A stretch of DNA of 64,000 bases from Vampirovibrio sp. (lineage in GTDB: Bacteria > Cyanobacteriota > Vampirovibrionia > Vampirovibrionales > JAJTHC01): NCBI GenBank assembly GCA_024998755.1, contig JACEUU010000003.1, forward strand, positions 186,001-250,000, written 5' to 3'. Positions 30,903-41,350 of this stretch are shown here, piece by piece. The notes under the pieces were generated by a model that did no database searches, was not told the DNA's origin, and saw only the letters and a list, made by a program, of their open reading frames with translations. Position 1 is the stretch's first letter. Each line of letters begins with the position of its first letter. Position numbers and translations under genes: made by a program.

Positions 30903-32636
30903 CTAATAATTTGGGACTCGTTCGGCTTTGGCACCGGGGTGGGTAACCGCACCAGTAGAAGCACTACCAACCTGCAACGCATACTTATACAACGCACCAC
31001 TCGGGTAATTCGGTTCAGGTTGCACCCAAACCGCAAGACGTTTCGCCAATTCTTCATCGCTCACTTCCAAAGTCAACGTGCCCAGCTCTGCATCCACCGC
31101 AATGATATCGCCCGCCTGCACAAGGGCTAATGGGCCACCCACAAAACTTTCTGGAGCAACGTGTCCAATCATCAACCCACGGGTAGCCCCACTAAAGCGT
31201 CCATCGGTAATCAAGCAAACATCATAGCCCAAGCCCTGTCCGCAAATAGCAGCGGTAACGCCCAACATTTCCCGCATACCGGGCCCGCCTTTGGGCCCTT
31301 CGTAGGCGATAATAACCACATCGCCCGCCACAATGGTTCTATCCATTACGGCTTTAAAGCAAGCATCTTCGCCATTGAATATTTTAGCAGGCCCTCGGTG
31401 TTGAAGTTTTGTCAACCCTGCAACTTTGACCACCGCTCCTTCAGGGGCTAAGTTCCCAAACAGAATTTTCAATCCGCCAGTGGTACTTAAGGCTTTTTCC
31501 ATCGGTAAAACCACTTCTTGATTGGTCGGGATCACCACATCTGCCAAGTTTTCCGCCATAGTTTTGCCTGTTACGGTTAAACAATCGCCATGCAAATAAC
31601 CCGCATCTAACAAGGCTTTCAAGATAATTGGCACACCGCCTACTTTAAATACATCCCACATCACGTATTTACCCGCTGGTTTTAAATCAACCAACAACGG
31701 CGTAGTATTAAACCAGCCTTCAATATCTTTAAGAGTAACGTCAATACCACATTCATTAGCTAAAGCAGGCATATGCAACACTGTGTTGGTTGAACCCCCT
31801 GTGGTAGCCACGACTCTAACCGCATTTTCAAACGCTTTTTTCGTGAGAATTTCCCGAGGACGAATGTTGCTACGCAAAACGTGCATAATGGCTTCACCAT
31901 AAGTATGGTTCATAACCGCACGGCTTGGGTGTTCTGCAGGAATAGCACTAGAAAATGGCAATGCCAAGCCAATGGCTTCCGCTACGCAAGCCATGGTGTT
32001 AGCGGTAAATTGCCCACCACAACTACCTGCACCGGGGCAGGCGGCTTCTTCAACGGCTTTTAAGCCAGCATCGTTAAGTTTACCGGCGGCATGAGCCCCA
32101 ACAGCTTCATAAACATCTTGAACGGTTAAATCTTTACCATCTAACGAACCGGGCATGATAGAGCCACCATAAAGGAAAATAGCGGGTAAATTCAACCGAG
32201 CCATTGCCATCATCATACCAGGGAGGGATTTATCACACCCAGCCAAACCGACGAATGCGTCATAACAATGCCCCCGCATGACTAGTTCCACACTATCGGC
32301 AATCACTTCACGGCTAATGAGCGAAGTTTTCATGCCTTCATGCCCCATAGCAATACCATCGGAAACCGAAATAGCGGTAAATTCTCGAGGTACACCGCCG
32401 TTTTGCGTGATGCTAGCCTTAATGAGTTCGGCTTGTTTGTGCAGGGTAATGTTGCAAGGCGTTACTTCGTTCCAAGTATTTGCCACACCGATAAACGGTT
32501 TTTTAAAATCTTCTTGGGTTAAGCCCATCGCCAAGTGGAAGGCACGGTGCGGAGCCCGAGCGGGACCATCCATAATTTGGTAGCTTTTGTGCCGAACATC
32601 AAAGGGGGTGGTTTCAGAAGGGGTAGTCATCATCAT
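30903..32636 (-). CDS. ilvD: Dihydroxy-acid dehydratase
   Basis: GLAGCDKSLPGMMMAMARLNLP, CPGAGSCGGQFTANTMACVAEA, TDGRFSGATRGLMIGHVAPE. Confidence 0.96.
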   Translation of the reverse strand: MMMTTPSETTPFDVRHKSYQIMDGPARAPHRAFHLAMGLTQEDFKKPFIGVANTWNEVTPCNITLHKQAELIKASITQNGGVPREFTAISVSDGIAMGHEGMKTSLISREVIADSVELVMRGHCYDAFVGLAGCDKSLPGMMMAMARLNLPAIFLYGGSIMPGSLDGKDLTVQDVYEAVGAHAAGKLNDAGLKAVEEAACPGAGSCGGQFTANTMACVAEAIGLALPFSSAIPAEHPSRAVMNHTYGEAIMHVLRSNIRPREILTKKAFENAVRVVATTGGSTNTVLHMPALANECGIDVTLKDIEGWFNTTPLLVDLKPAGKYVMWDVFKVGGVPIILKALLDAGYLHGDCLTVTGKTMAENLADVVIPTNQEVVLPMEKALSTTGGLKILFGNLAPEGAVVKVAGLTKLQHRGPAKIFNGEDACFKAVMDRTIVAGDVVIIAYEGPKGGPGMREMLGVTAAICGQGLGYDVCLITDGRFSGATRGLMIGHVAPESFVGGPLALVQAGDIIAVDAELGTLTLEVSDEELAKRLAVWVQPEPNYPSGALYKYALQVGSASTGAVTHPGAKAERVPNY

Positions 32637-32793
32637 AAGAGGGTAGCATCCTTTTTTAGCAGGGGGAAGGTTGAAATTTTTAGTACCCTCATCCTAACGG
32701 AAGCAAGAGGTTGGTTCAAGGCTTATTCTACACAAAATAGTTGGCTTTCTCCTATAATCACACGAAATAAATCAGTAAAATTGGTTTTATGAT

Positions 32794-34128
32794 ATGGAAG
32801 TTTGTCAGTATAATAATAATCTTTACGCTGAACCCATTTTATTTAGGAATGATGCACGACCTATGATGATGTCAAGTTCTCATGCCCTCTATCACGAAAC
32901 AGAACGGCTTGTTCTATTACCTTGGACTTGCCAACCCATGCAAGCTTCGGTTGAACGATTAAAGCACGTTTTAACTTTTTTAATGCAGGTTTACAGCATT
33001 TTTTGGGTGGAAAGTGCCGGAGGCAGTTCCCCCATTAAAAATTTAGCAAAAATGCTAGAAGCCCGATGGGACTCTGAAGTACCTGTAAAAGAATTAGGCG
33101 ATTTAGGGCTTGAAATGCTGGATGATTTAGCCAGAATGCACAAAGCACGGTATTTATTAACTGGGCATGTACATCCGCTAAGTGAAGGCTTAACGCCAGA
33201 AGATAGAGCCATTAGCATACAAGTAACATTGCAACTATATGATGCCCGTACCGAACAATGGGCATTAAACCACACCCTAACCCTCAGTTATTTTGAACCC
33301 AATTGTAACACACTAGAAACACTACATCCTGTTACATGGCATTTAGAAGACTGCTTAAAACAAATTTCAGTCCACTTATTAAGCTTTATTGCAACGCCCA
33401 CAGAAGCCATTGCTTCATTGCAAGAAATAGGTCAGTTTCGCTTAACGGGTAATTACCCACTACTGGTACAGTTAATGGAAGCTGATGCCCAGCAAACCGC
33501 TAAGCTAAAGCTAGAAGCCCTAAACACGTTAAATACAAATTGCCCCGAAGACTTATTAGTTCGATATTTCTTAGCCAAGCAATATAAACAAGGCAGACAA
33601 TACCAAGCAGCTATTGATACCTTTAAAACCGTTTTGGGAAGTACCTGCTTCCCACCCAAATTAAAAGCACGAATTTTAAATGAAATGGGTAGTTGTGCCG
33701 CCCTATTAGGCGAAAAAGAAGATGCTTTAAGCTTCTGGTTAAAGGCGATTGAGAAAGACAATACCTTAGTATTGGCTTACATGAATATTGCCCACGCCTA
33801 TGAAGAAATGGGACAAGAGGCTCAATCTGAACAATACCTATACACAGTACTAAAATTAGCACCAACCGATGCCCGAGTATACTATAGCCTAGCTAGAATT
33901 TACCTGTGCCAAGAAAAATGGGACAAAGCCTTGGCTCAGTACCAACTTCAGCTACTGCTAGAGCCACACGACCCTTGGTGCCACAACAACATTGCCACCA
34001 GCTATTTGCAACAAAGCAACCCCAAATCGGCTATTCAACATTTGGAACGAGCTAAAGCACTTGACCCACAAGGCGAAGCTGGACAATACGCTGAATTAGT
34101 ATTAATGGGCTTAATGGAAGAGTTGTAA
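32794..34128 (+). CDS. TPR-repeat protein; likely start at the internal MMMSSSHALYH
   Basis: VLAYMNIAHAYEEMGQEAQSEQYLYTVLKLAPTDARVYYSLARIYL TPR pattern. Confidence 0.75.
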   Translation: MEVCQYNNNLYAEPILFRNDARPMMMSSSHALYHETERLVLLPWTCQPMQASVERLKHVLTFLMQVYSIFWVESAGGSSPIKNLAKMLEARWDSEVPVKELGDLGLEMLDDLARMHKARYLLTGHVHPLSEGLTPEDRAISIQVTLQLYDARTEQWALNHTLTLSYFEPNCNTLETLHPVTWHLEDCLKQISVHLLSFIATPTEAIASLQEIGQFRLTGNYPLLVQLMEADAQQTAKLKLEALNTLNTNCPEDLLVRYFLAKQYKQGRQYQAAIDTFKTVLGSTCFPPKLKARILNEMGSCAALLGEKEDALSFWLKAIEKDNTLVLAYMNIAHAYEEMGQEAQSEQYLYTVLKLAPTDARVYYSLARIYLCQEKWDKALAQYQLQLLLEPHDPWCHNNIATSYLQQSNPKSAIQHLERAKALDPQGEAGQYAELVLMGLMEEL

Positions 34129-34132
34129 AAAG

Positions 34133-35989
34133 CTACATTTTTTCTGGAGCAGAAACGCCCAGTAAATCTAAAGCTTGAGCTAAGGTAAGCTGAATACACC
34201 GCACCAACGCCAAGCGTGCCAACGCTTGTTGCTCATCTTCACAAAGCACCCTGCAAGCATTATAAAACGAATGAAACTGGCTAGCTAAATCCATCGCATA
34301 CCGAACAATAATATGCGGTGAAAGCACCCGCCCCGCATCTGCCACTTTTTCAGGAAACTGAACCAACGCCAACACAATTTCCCGAACCGCCACAAAGGCT
34401 TTATTATCAGCAGAAACCAAGGGGTCAAACAACAAGCTATTCCAACCATCTACCGTGTAAGTTTGGAAAACAGCATCCAGCTGTTGCTTACTAAACCGAG
34501 GCTGAACCGTTTCGCCCGATTCCCTATTAATGCTAGGTTCAGTAGCCTGCCGAATAATACCCGAACACCTTGCATAAGCATACTGTGTGTAAAAAACAGG
34601 GTTTTCTTCCGAAGCCGAAGCCGCCAAATCCAAATCAAATTCAATCGTACTATCCGCAGAACGAGCCACCAACCAAAACCGAGTGGCATCTACCCCCACT
34701 TCTTCGACTACATCATGCAAAGTAAGCATCGTTTTACGTTTACCCATTCGGGTTTTTTCACCATTAACGACCAAATTCACCAACTGCCCAAGAATCACTT
34801 GGAAATTTTCCGCATGATGCCCCAATGCCGCAATCGCCGCATTCATACGAGGAATATACCCGTGGTGGTCTGCTCCCCAAATATGCATCACTCTGTTAAA
34901 GTTTTCAACTCTTTTGAACTTTTTATCATGGTTGGCAACATCGGCAGCTAAATAGGTATAAGCACCCGAAGATTTGACGAGTACACGGTCTTTCTCATCC
35001 CCCAACTCCGAAGACTTCAGCCACAACGCGCCTTCCCGCTCATAGGTGTGTCCACTAGCCTTCAATGTAGCCAAAGCTTCTTCCACCTTACCTTCAGCGT
35101 GTAAATCCGTTTCAAACTGCCAGCTATCAAACCGAACCTTCAACGTATCAAGCAACGCCTTCTGCAACGCCAACATAGCGTCTCTGCTATAAGTACGCAG
35201 TTGCAAAAATGGGTCTTGCGTTTCAAAAGTTTCAACCCGAACCGCCCCATACTGCTGAAACCAGCCTACCAGTTCCGCTTTTTGTGCCAGGTTAGCCAAG
35301 TATTGTTCCGCCAAGGTTTTAACATATTCACCAGGGTAATAGGGAAAAGGCACATCCGCTTCAGCCACAGGAAATGAAGCTAAACCCAATTGTTCCAAGC
35401 TCCGAAACCAAAGACTATTAGCCATATTGCTCATTTGCTGACCATGGTCGTTCACATAAAATTCCGCACAAACCAACGCACCACAGTGTTCCAAAATACG
35501 ACGCAAACTGTCGCCCAACGCCGCCCAACGCCCATGCCCAAGGTGTAAAGGCCCTGTCGGGTTAGCCGAAACAAATTCCAGCAAAATACGTTCCGTTGTT
35601 TTAGTGGAATTTTGACCCGCCGTAGCCGACCCTAATAACAACGGATTCAATGCTTCTAGCAAGGCTTTTTCAGTTACTTTTGCATTCACAAAACCAGCAA
35701 TCGGGTGCCATGTGAACGAAGTGCTATAACTTGGATGTTGATTCAATACCGTTGCCACCGTTTGAGCAATAACCGGCGGAGCTAACTTGGTGTGCCGTGC
35801 CAAAAAAGAAACATTCACGGCATAATCGCCATGTTCCAAGTTTTTAGGTACTTCCACTTTAATATTTTTTTCAAAACAAGCAAGCCATTCCGTTTCAGAC
35901 AGGTGGGCTACAGCATCGCCCAGCAGTGGTTTTTCCTGTTTTAAGCTTTCCAGTAAAGCAATTTCAACAAGCTGTTTGATAGTCATCAT
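34133..35989 (-). CDS. argS: Arginyl-tRNA synthetase
   Basis: FVSANPTGPLHLGHGRWAALGDSLRRIL, HIWGADHHGYIPRMNAA, GEKTRMGKRK. Confidence 0.95.
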   Translation of the reverse strand: MMTIKQLVEIALLESLKQEKPLLGDAVAHLSETEWLACFEKNIKVEVPKNLEHGDYAVNVSFLARHTKLAPPVIAQTVATVLNQHPSYSTSFTWHPIAGFVNAKVTEKALLEALNPLLLGSATAGQNSTKTTERILLEFVSANPTGPLHLGHGRWAALGDSLRRILEHCGALVCAEFYVNDHGQQMSNMANSLWFRSLEQLGLASFPVAEADVPFPYYPGEYVKTLAEQYLANLAQKAELVGWFQQYGAVRVETFETQDPFLQLRTYSRDAMLALQKALLDTLKVRFDSWQFETDLHAEGKVEEALATLKASGHTYEREGALWLKSSELGDEKDRVLVKSSGAYTYLAADVANHDKKFKRVENFNRVMHIWGADHHGYIPRMNAAIAALGHHAENFQVILGQLVNLVVNGEKTRMGKRKTMLTLHDVVEEVGVDATRFWLVARSADSTIEFDLDLAASASEENPVFYTQYAYARCSGIIRQATEPSINRESGETVQPRFSKQQLDAVFQTYTVDGWNSLLFDPLVSADNKAFVAVREIVLALVQFPEKVADAGRVLSPHIIVRYAMDLASQFHSFYNACRVLCEDEQQALARLALVRCIQLTLAQALDLLGVSAPEKM

Positions 35990-36177
35990 AATAAATAAAG
36001 CGTTTCTATGGGGTTTTCTGAAAAAAATAATGAATTCATTGTAGCAAAAACGACCTAAAGATAAAACCCTTACAAAACATTAGACACAACCCCCTTTACC
36101 TAATGGACGTTTTTCTATTGTAAAATAAGTTAAAATAAAACCATAAGGGAATCCAGTCTTGCTCATCAAGAAATAAA

Positions 36178-36846
36178 ATGAAGGGTTTATTTAGGTCAAC
36201 CATGTTTAACTTTTATGAAGACAGTACGCCACTAGCCACAACCGTCAGCCTTTCAGAAACAGGCGAACTGATTGAAACCGCCGCACCGCCACCCATACCA
36301 GATTTATGCCACAAATGCGGCAGATGTTGTAAATCAGCCACCACGTTTCATCAACACGAAAAAGTAACCGCCTTGGCCGCCGAAGGTGATTTTGAAGCTC
36401 AAGAATTTTTACGAGTATTCAAGCCCTACCCCAGTATTGAAGCCGCCAGAGCCGTAGTACCGGAACAAGTAGAACAAGTGCTAGAAGTAGCCAATCGCAG
36501 GGATGACATGGACGCCGAAAAGGTCACCTTTTACTATTGCGACCACGTTACCCCCGAAGGACTATGCGGGATTTACGAAACACGTCCTCGTTGCTGTAAA
36601 GACGCCCCTTCCCACGGGTGGGCTGCCATGCCACCAGGGTGTGGGTTTGACGGGTGGCAGTTTTTAGACCGTGAACGCCAAAAACGCATGATTCGGGATT
36701 TAAAAAGCCAAGCCCACATACTAGCCGCCGCTTCCCTTGATGGGGTTACGCACCCCACCCGCCACGATGTTTCATTGGAAGCCTTAGAAAAAAGTATCGA
36801 TGAAAAAATCAAGCCGTGGAAACGGTTTGGTGCAGAGTTTTGGTAG
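36178..36846 (+). CDS. YkgJ family cysteine-cluster protein
   Basis: CHKCGRCCKSATTF ... GLCGIYETRPRCCKD. Confidence 0.78.
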   Translation: MKGLFRSTMFNFYEDSTPLATTVSLSETGELIETAAPPPIPDLCHKCGRCCKSATTFHQHEKVTALAAEGDFEAQEFLRVFKPYPSIEAARAVVPEQVEQVLEVANRRDDMDAEKVTFYYCDHVTPEGLCGIYETRPRCCKDAPSHGWAAMPPGCGFDGWQFLDRERQKRMIRDLKSQAHILAAASLDGVTHPTRHDVSLEALEKSIDEKIKPWKRFGAEFW

Positions 36847-36910
36847 CGGTTAATTGTCGCTTGCGTTTTTCGCTGGTTGGCTTTTCAGGTGATGGGGATG
36901 CCTGTTTGGG

Positions 36911-37018
36911 CACCCCCTATACCACAAGGGCACTGACGGGGGGATGCTTTTTTCGACCTTTCGGGGGGACTTAACGCATCGGCGACTGCAGGGCAAACGC
37001 GATGGTCGTTCCTACTGG
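36911..37018 (+). repeat. Interspersed repeat family B, copy 3
   Basis: GACTGCAGGGCAAACGCGATGGTCGTTCCTACTGG core. Confidence 0.7.
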
Positions 37019-37057
37019 CGAGTACGTTATTTAATTGTTCAAACGGAGAAAATTTAT

Positions 37058-37576
37058 ATGATGACACTAGAAGAACTACCTGAAGGGGGATTTACCCTTG
37101 CCCAAACAGTAGACGGGTTAATGAAACTACCCCAACACCTATGCAAACAACGAGGGATTTGCTGTAAAGTAGCCGTCTTCAAAGGCTTATCAAGCCATGA
37201 AGACTTATTAAAACAAGCCAATATCGTTGGGGAAGAAGGTGAAATGGCAAGAGATTTCGCCAGCATCTTCGTACCACACAAGGAGCTGGATACGGTAAAA
37301 AAACTAGCCCCAGACTTTGTGGAAACAGTCCAACAAATTGCACAAAAACGAGGCGAAAACCCAGAAAACGTTACCTTCTACGCCTGCAAAAACCTATTAC
37401 CTTCAGGCAGATGTGGCGTACATGAAGACCGCCCCACAGGGTGTAGAAGCTACCCCATACCACATAGTCGTTCCGTATTCCATAAAGGGTGCGGGTACGA
37501 AGCCCAAGCCAAGGAAAACTGGGGTGTGATTATGGAAATTTTAGAAGCAGTTGGTTTGGCGGATGACTACCGATAA
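37058..37576 (+). CDS. YkgJ family cysteine-cluster protein, paralogue of the preceding gene
   Basis: KQRGICCKVAVF ... GRCGVHEDRPTGCRSYP; start MMTLEELPEGG. Confidence 0.72.
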   Translation: MMTLEELPEGGFTLAQTVDGLMKLPQHLCKQRGICCKVAVFKGLSSHEDLLKQANIVGEEGEMARDFASIFVPHKELDTVKKLAPDFVETVQQIAQKRGENPENVTFYACKNLLPSGRCGVHEDRPTGCRSYPIPHSRSVFHKGCGYEAQAKENWGVIMEILEAVGLADDYR

Positions 37577-37587
37577 ACCGTTAAGCC

Positions 37588-38070
37588 TTAGGTACCAGCA
37601 CCGGCTCTATTTGAAAGTGCCATAGTAATAGCACCCGCATTCAGGGTATAAACAGCCGTTCTAGCTCTTAATGCCGTGGTATCACAAGTTAAAGTTAAAG
37701 AAGCAGCGGCAGGCATGGTACAAAGTGCGGTACCAGCTCTGTTAGTAAGCAACGCAATATTCTTGCCGCTAGCAGGCGTTAAAGCAGCTGGGGTGGCCGC
37801 AATAAAATCTTCAAAATCATCTGGACGATGCCCCGTAGCTGCCATATAAGAAGCAACACCTGTATTCAGCTTTTGTAAATAATCGCTTAACACCGCTTCT
37901 TCTGCATTCCCCGTTAAATCAATAAATTGGGTTACGGCAACAGCAGACATAATACCAATAATCGCAATAATAATAGCTAACTCAATCAACGTAAAGCCTT
38001 TTTGTTTTTTAGCAACCCCTTTTTTTACAGATTTCAATTGGGCTATAATTTGGGCGATATTGGTCATCAT
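37588..38070 (-). CDS. Type IV pilin-like protein
   Basis: KGFTLIELAIIIAIIGIMSAVAVTQFIDLT prepilin signal. Confidence 0.85.
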   Translation of the reverse strand: MMTNIAQIIAQLKSVKKGVAKKQKGFTLIELAIIIAIIGIMSAVAVTQFIDLTGNAEEAVLSDYLQKLNTGVASYMAATGHRPDDFEDFIAATPAALTPASGKNIALLTNRAGTALCTMPAAASLTLTCDTTALRARTAVYTLNAGAITMALSNRAGAGT

Positions 38071-38193
38071 TGGGCGTTCAGCTCCTAATTAAGGCTAAAA
38101 GTTTTTATAAATGGCAGGTAAGATGTTAATCGTATCGAACAATGCTGTCCTAAACTGAAGGATTGTAACACAATGTAACAGTACCTACCTCAT

Positions 38194-39021
38194 TTAGAGG
38201 GTTAATCTCAATGTAGAACATTTGGTAGCACCACCCGCTTTAATGAACTCTGAATAGTCAACGCTATGCACTGTATGCCCTGTGGCTTCTAGTTGTTGGC
38301 TTAAAATTGGGGCATCACAAGGCAATACAATATGATTGCCAACCGAAACCGCATTACAAGCGAACTGTAAGGCCTCAGCTTGAGGAACAATCAGCCGTTT
38401 TTCAGGGGGGATAATGACTTCTAGCAACGCCAAGGAATCCGAACTAAACGCTGCAGGGTAGTAAAGCACATAGCCTAAATCGGTCGGGCAAAAGGCTACA
38501 TCTAGGTGGTAAAACTTAGGGTCTACCAGTTCTAAAGAAATAACAGGCTGCCCACTGTAATAAGCCAACCAACTATGGGCTTCGCGTACTGCCCGTTGCC
38601 CATAACTAGCAAACCAAAAGCCATTCCAGGCCAAGGCTTCGCCCGCCCCTTCAAAGGGTAAGTGGGCTGGTGATTTTTCAACCAAATACCCTTGCTTTTC
38701 AAACCACTGCTGGAAATACCCTTCTTCGCCTTGCCGTTCTTCATTAAAAAACCGAGCTAACAAAACCCGTTTTTGCCCCGAAGCCAACAGGGGCATAATA
38801 ATTGCTGCATTGGCAACAAACACCATATCAGGCAAGCCTTCAACCGCCGGTACTTCCAAAACAGAGGCATGGCATTGGGTGGATAGCGTCTGTTTTAAAC
38901 CCTGCCATTGGGTTAAGGCTAAGGCAGTATCAACTGCTGTGTTCGGGTTCATCCACGGGTTAATGGCATAATCTACCGAAAAAAAGGTGGGGGGTACCAT
39001 TAAGATGGAAGCAGATGGCAT
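38194..39021 (-). CDS. Amidinotransferase / arginine deiminase-related protein
   Basis: LPDMVFVANAAIIM, FYHLDVAFCPTDLGYVLYYPAAF, C-terminal GGATKCSTLRL. Confidence 0.72.
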   Translation of the reverse strand: MPSASILMVPPTFFSVDYAINPWMNPNTAVDTALALTQWQGLKQTLSTQCHASVLEVPAVEGLPDMVFVANAAIIMPLLASGQKRVLLARFFNEERQGEEGYFQQWFEKQGYLVEKSPAHLPFEGAGEALAWNGFWFASYGQRAVREAHSWLAYYSGQPVISLELVDPKFYHLDVAFCPTDLGYVLYYPAAFSSDSLALLEVIIPPEKRLIVPQAEALQFACNAVSVGNHIVLPCDAPILSQQLEATGHTVHSVDYSEFIKAGGATKCSTLRLTL

Positions 39022-39190
39022 AAAAACAAGCGCTATTCTATAAATTTTGCAAGAATTGAATGGGTGCAGTTCGCATTATAGCACAAACTACAATGAAGCT
39101 GATTCCAGCCCTATCAGTTGCTTGGCTAGTAAGGTGGTTACTGCAAAGAACTGGCTAGGGCTATTAAGCTGCGGTTCTGAATTATCTGAA

Positions 39191-40111
39191 TCAATAAAAC
39201 AATATTTTTGATAAATTATTGTACCAATAAAAATTGGTCTGCTGAGAAGCCCTAGAATGCATATAAGGGTCATACTTCGCAAATTCCACATCAAACTGGG
39301 TGCCATAATCAAGCACCACCAAATTATTAACCATACTCACCATAGAAAGCTCTCTTATTGGCTGGCGTACAATCTGAAAAATGTTGAAAATCAACGGTCA
39401 GATGCTTTTTCAAAAAGCTAATCCAACTATATTGTTCTGGAATATAACGAAACAACCAAGTAAGGACAGGGTCTGAAGCGGGACGTTCCTTATCAAAAAA
39501 CCATCGGCTGGTTTCTGGTTCTGGGGCTAATGGGATATCCCAAATAGCTTGAACGTCTTCTTTCAAGCCAAAGGGAACCCAATCAGACGGATGAAACAAA
39601 AAGTCTGTTTTTTCTGGATGTGCCGTGTACAAGTTATTAATAAGCACCCATTCTTTTAGTAATTTTAACTGAGAACAACGTTCCGGATATCGGTTATAAA
39701 AGGTCAGAAAATTCGTTCCCTTCAAAAGCATATCGCTCCGCATTTTTAATACATTAAGGGCGGGTAGCTTGAGCAAGACCCACCTTAGTAGAAACTATTT
39801 GACGGTTCACATTGTTAGAAAGTTGGGTGCTATCATCACAACTAACAGCATTAGGGTCAACACTTTGCACCAGTTTGTCAAAATCCAACCCCGCTACAGG
39901 GTTATTTTTCTCAAGTAGAAAGAATCAATTCCGCTTCAGGCAAATATTGCCGAATACTTTGTAGCGTATTTTGGGTATGTTCTGCACTAATAGCCCCTTG
40001 CACTACCACATTAATTTTATTACTGGGTATTTTTTCGGAAGGAGGCGTATAAACCATTGCGGTAGGCTTTGAAAGTATAGAAGCTACCTGCTGTTGTTGC
40101 CCGCCATGCAC
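39191..40111 (-). pseudogene. Degraded WavE-like polysaccharide biosynthesis gene
   Basis: Collinear fragments in different frames: INVVVQGAISAEHTQNTLQSIRQYLPEAELILST, then NNVNRQIVSTKVGLAQATRP, then LNVLKMRSDMLLKG...FLFHPSDWVPFGLKEDVQAIWDIPL. Confidence 0.75.
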
Positions 40112-41184
40112 ACTAGGGTTTTAGGATGGAGCTGGTGTGCTAAAGGCAGGCTGTAATCTAAAGGCACCCCAAAATAAGCGTCAAAATAATCTTGCCGCAA
40201 ACTAGGTTCTGCCGTTTCAAACGGACGATAAGTGCTATCTACCAAACGGGCATAATCCGCCTGCCAAGTAGCAAAATCATATAACCCATGATATTGCGAA
40301 CTGGTAAGCTGATGCTGCATAAACAAGTGCTTCAAGCTAAAATAGAGCCATTGCGATTGGTTTAAGAAAATAAAGTTATTCACCATCAATTGGTCTGAAA
40401 GTGCCTGCAGTTCCGGCTTGTATTCCAAACGGTGTTCATAAGGAATCTGCCAACCCTGTTTCTTTAAGCAAGCCATTAACACCAATTGTTCCGGATGAAA
40501 CTGGAAGTGGTATTCAGGAAAAGGATCTTCAAATTCATTGCGAAGTCCAGCATTTTCTAAGAAGTAGGAAGCCAGCTCCGCTTCAGGAAATAACGGAATA
40601 TCAAACAACGTATTAAGGTCTTCTGTTCTGCCAAAATGAGCCCAATCGCTAGGATAAAAATAAAGCGGAAACGTTTTTTTGCTAGGCGTTACGGATTTTC
40701 TGGCATAAATAGCAGGGTTCAAAATAAAATCCTTAAAAACGGAAAACTCAGGGTTGCGTTTCACGGGTTTCTGTTCATTCCAAAACGCTAGAAAGTCTTC
40801 ATTCACAAACAACATATCAGACCGCAACTTCAAGGTATACGGGCGGGTAGCGGCTTGAATACCCCGCTTAGAAGAAACCACATAACGATTTAAATTCAAC
40901 TTCAGTGTTTTTGAAATAGGGTTTACCATGGTAAAACCAGGGTCTGGAGACAAACAAATTTTATCGGCTATTAGCCCCGTGGTATCTGTTCCTTCCCAAG
41001 TGGATAAAATTAATTCCGCATTCGGAAATAAATCCCTCAATGCTTCCAAAACGTTATGGGTAACGCCCCCTTTTAGCTGATGGCTTTGCCCACCAATTTT
41101 ACGCGGAACAGGGGTTTTAGAAACAGGCCCTTGCACCACAATAGACATATCAGCATCAGTAATATAAGGGCGGTTAGACATCAT
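40084..41184 (-). CDS. WavE-like lipopolysaccharide synthesis protein
   Basis: MSIVVQGPVS...LFPNAELILSTWEG...NLNRYVVSSKRGIQAATRPYTLKLRSDMLF. Confidence 0.75.
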   Translation of the reverse strand: MMSNRPYITDADMSIVVQGPVSKTPVPRKIGGQSHQLKGGVTHNVLEALRDLFPNAELILSTWEGTDTTGLIADKICLSPDPGFTMVNPISKTLKLNLNRYVVSSKRGIQAATRPYTLKLRSDMLFVNEDFLAFWNEQKPVKRNPEFSVFKDFILNPAIYARKSVTPSKKTFPLYFYPSDWAHFGRTEDLNTLFDIPLFPEAELASYFLENAGLRNEFEDPFPEYHFQFHPEQLVLMACLKKQGWQIPYEHRLEYKPELQALSDQLMVNNFIFLNQSQWLYFSLKHLFMQHQLTSSQYHGLYDFATWQADYARLVDSTYRPFETAEPSLRQDYFDAYFGVPLDYSLPLAHQLHPKTLVCMAGNNSR

Positions 41185-41350
41185 TAAAAAACTCCAAATG
41201 GATTAGGGATTATATTTTTATCAGTTTACAAGAGCTTTAACAGTAAAATCAGAAAACCAAAGGGGCTTCCTCCATCAATAGGAGCTTCCTGTCATAAAAC
41301 CGCTGATTGCTTCAAAGTTCTTTCAGAATGGTGAGGATAAGCCATAAAAA

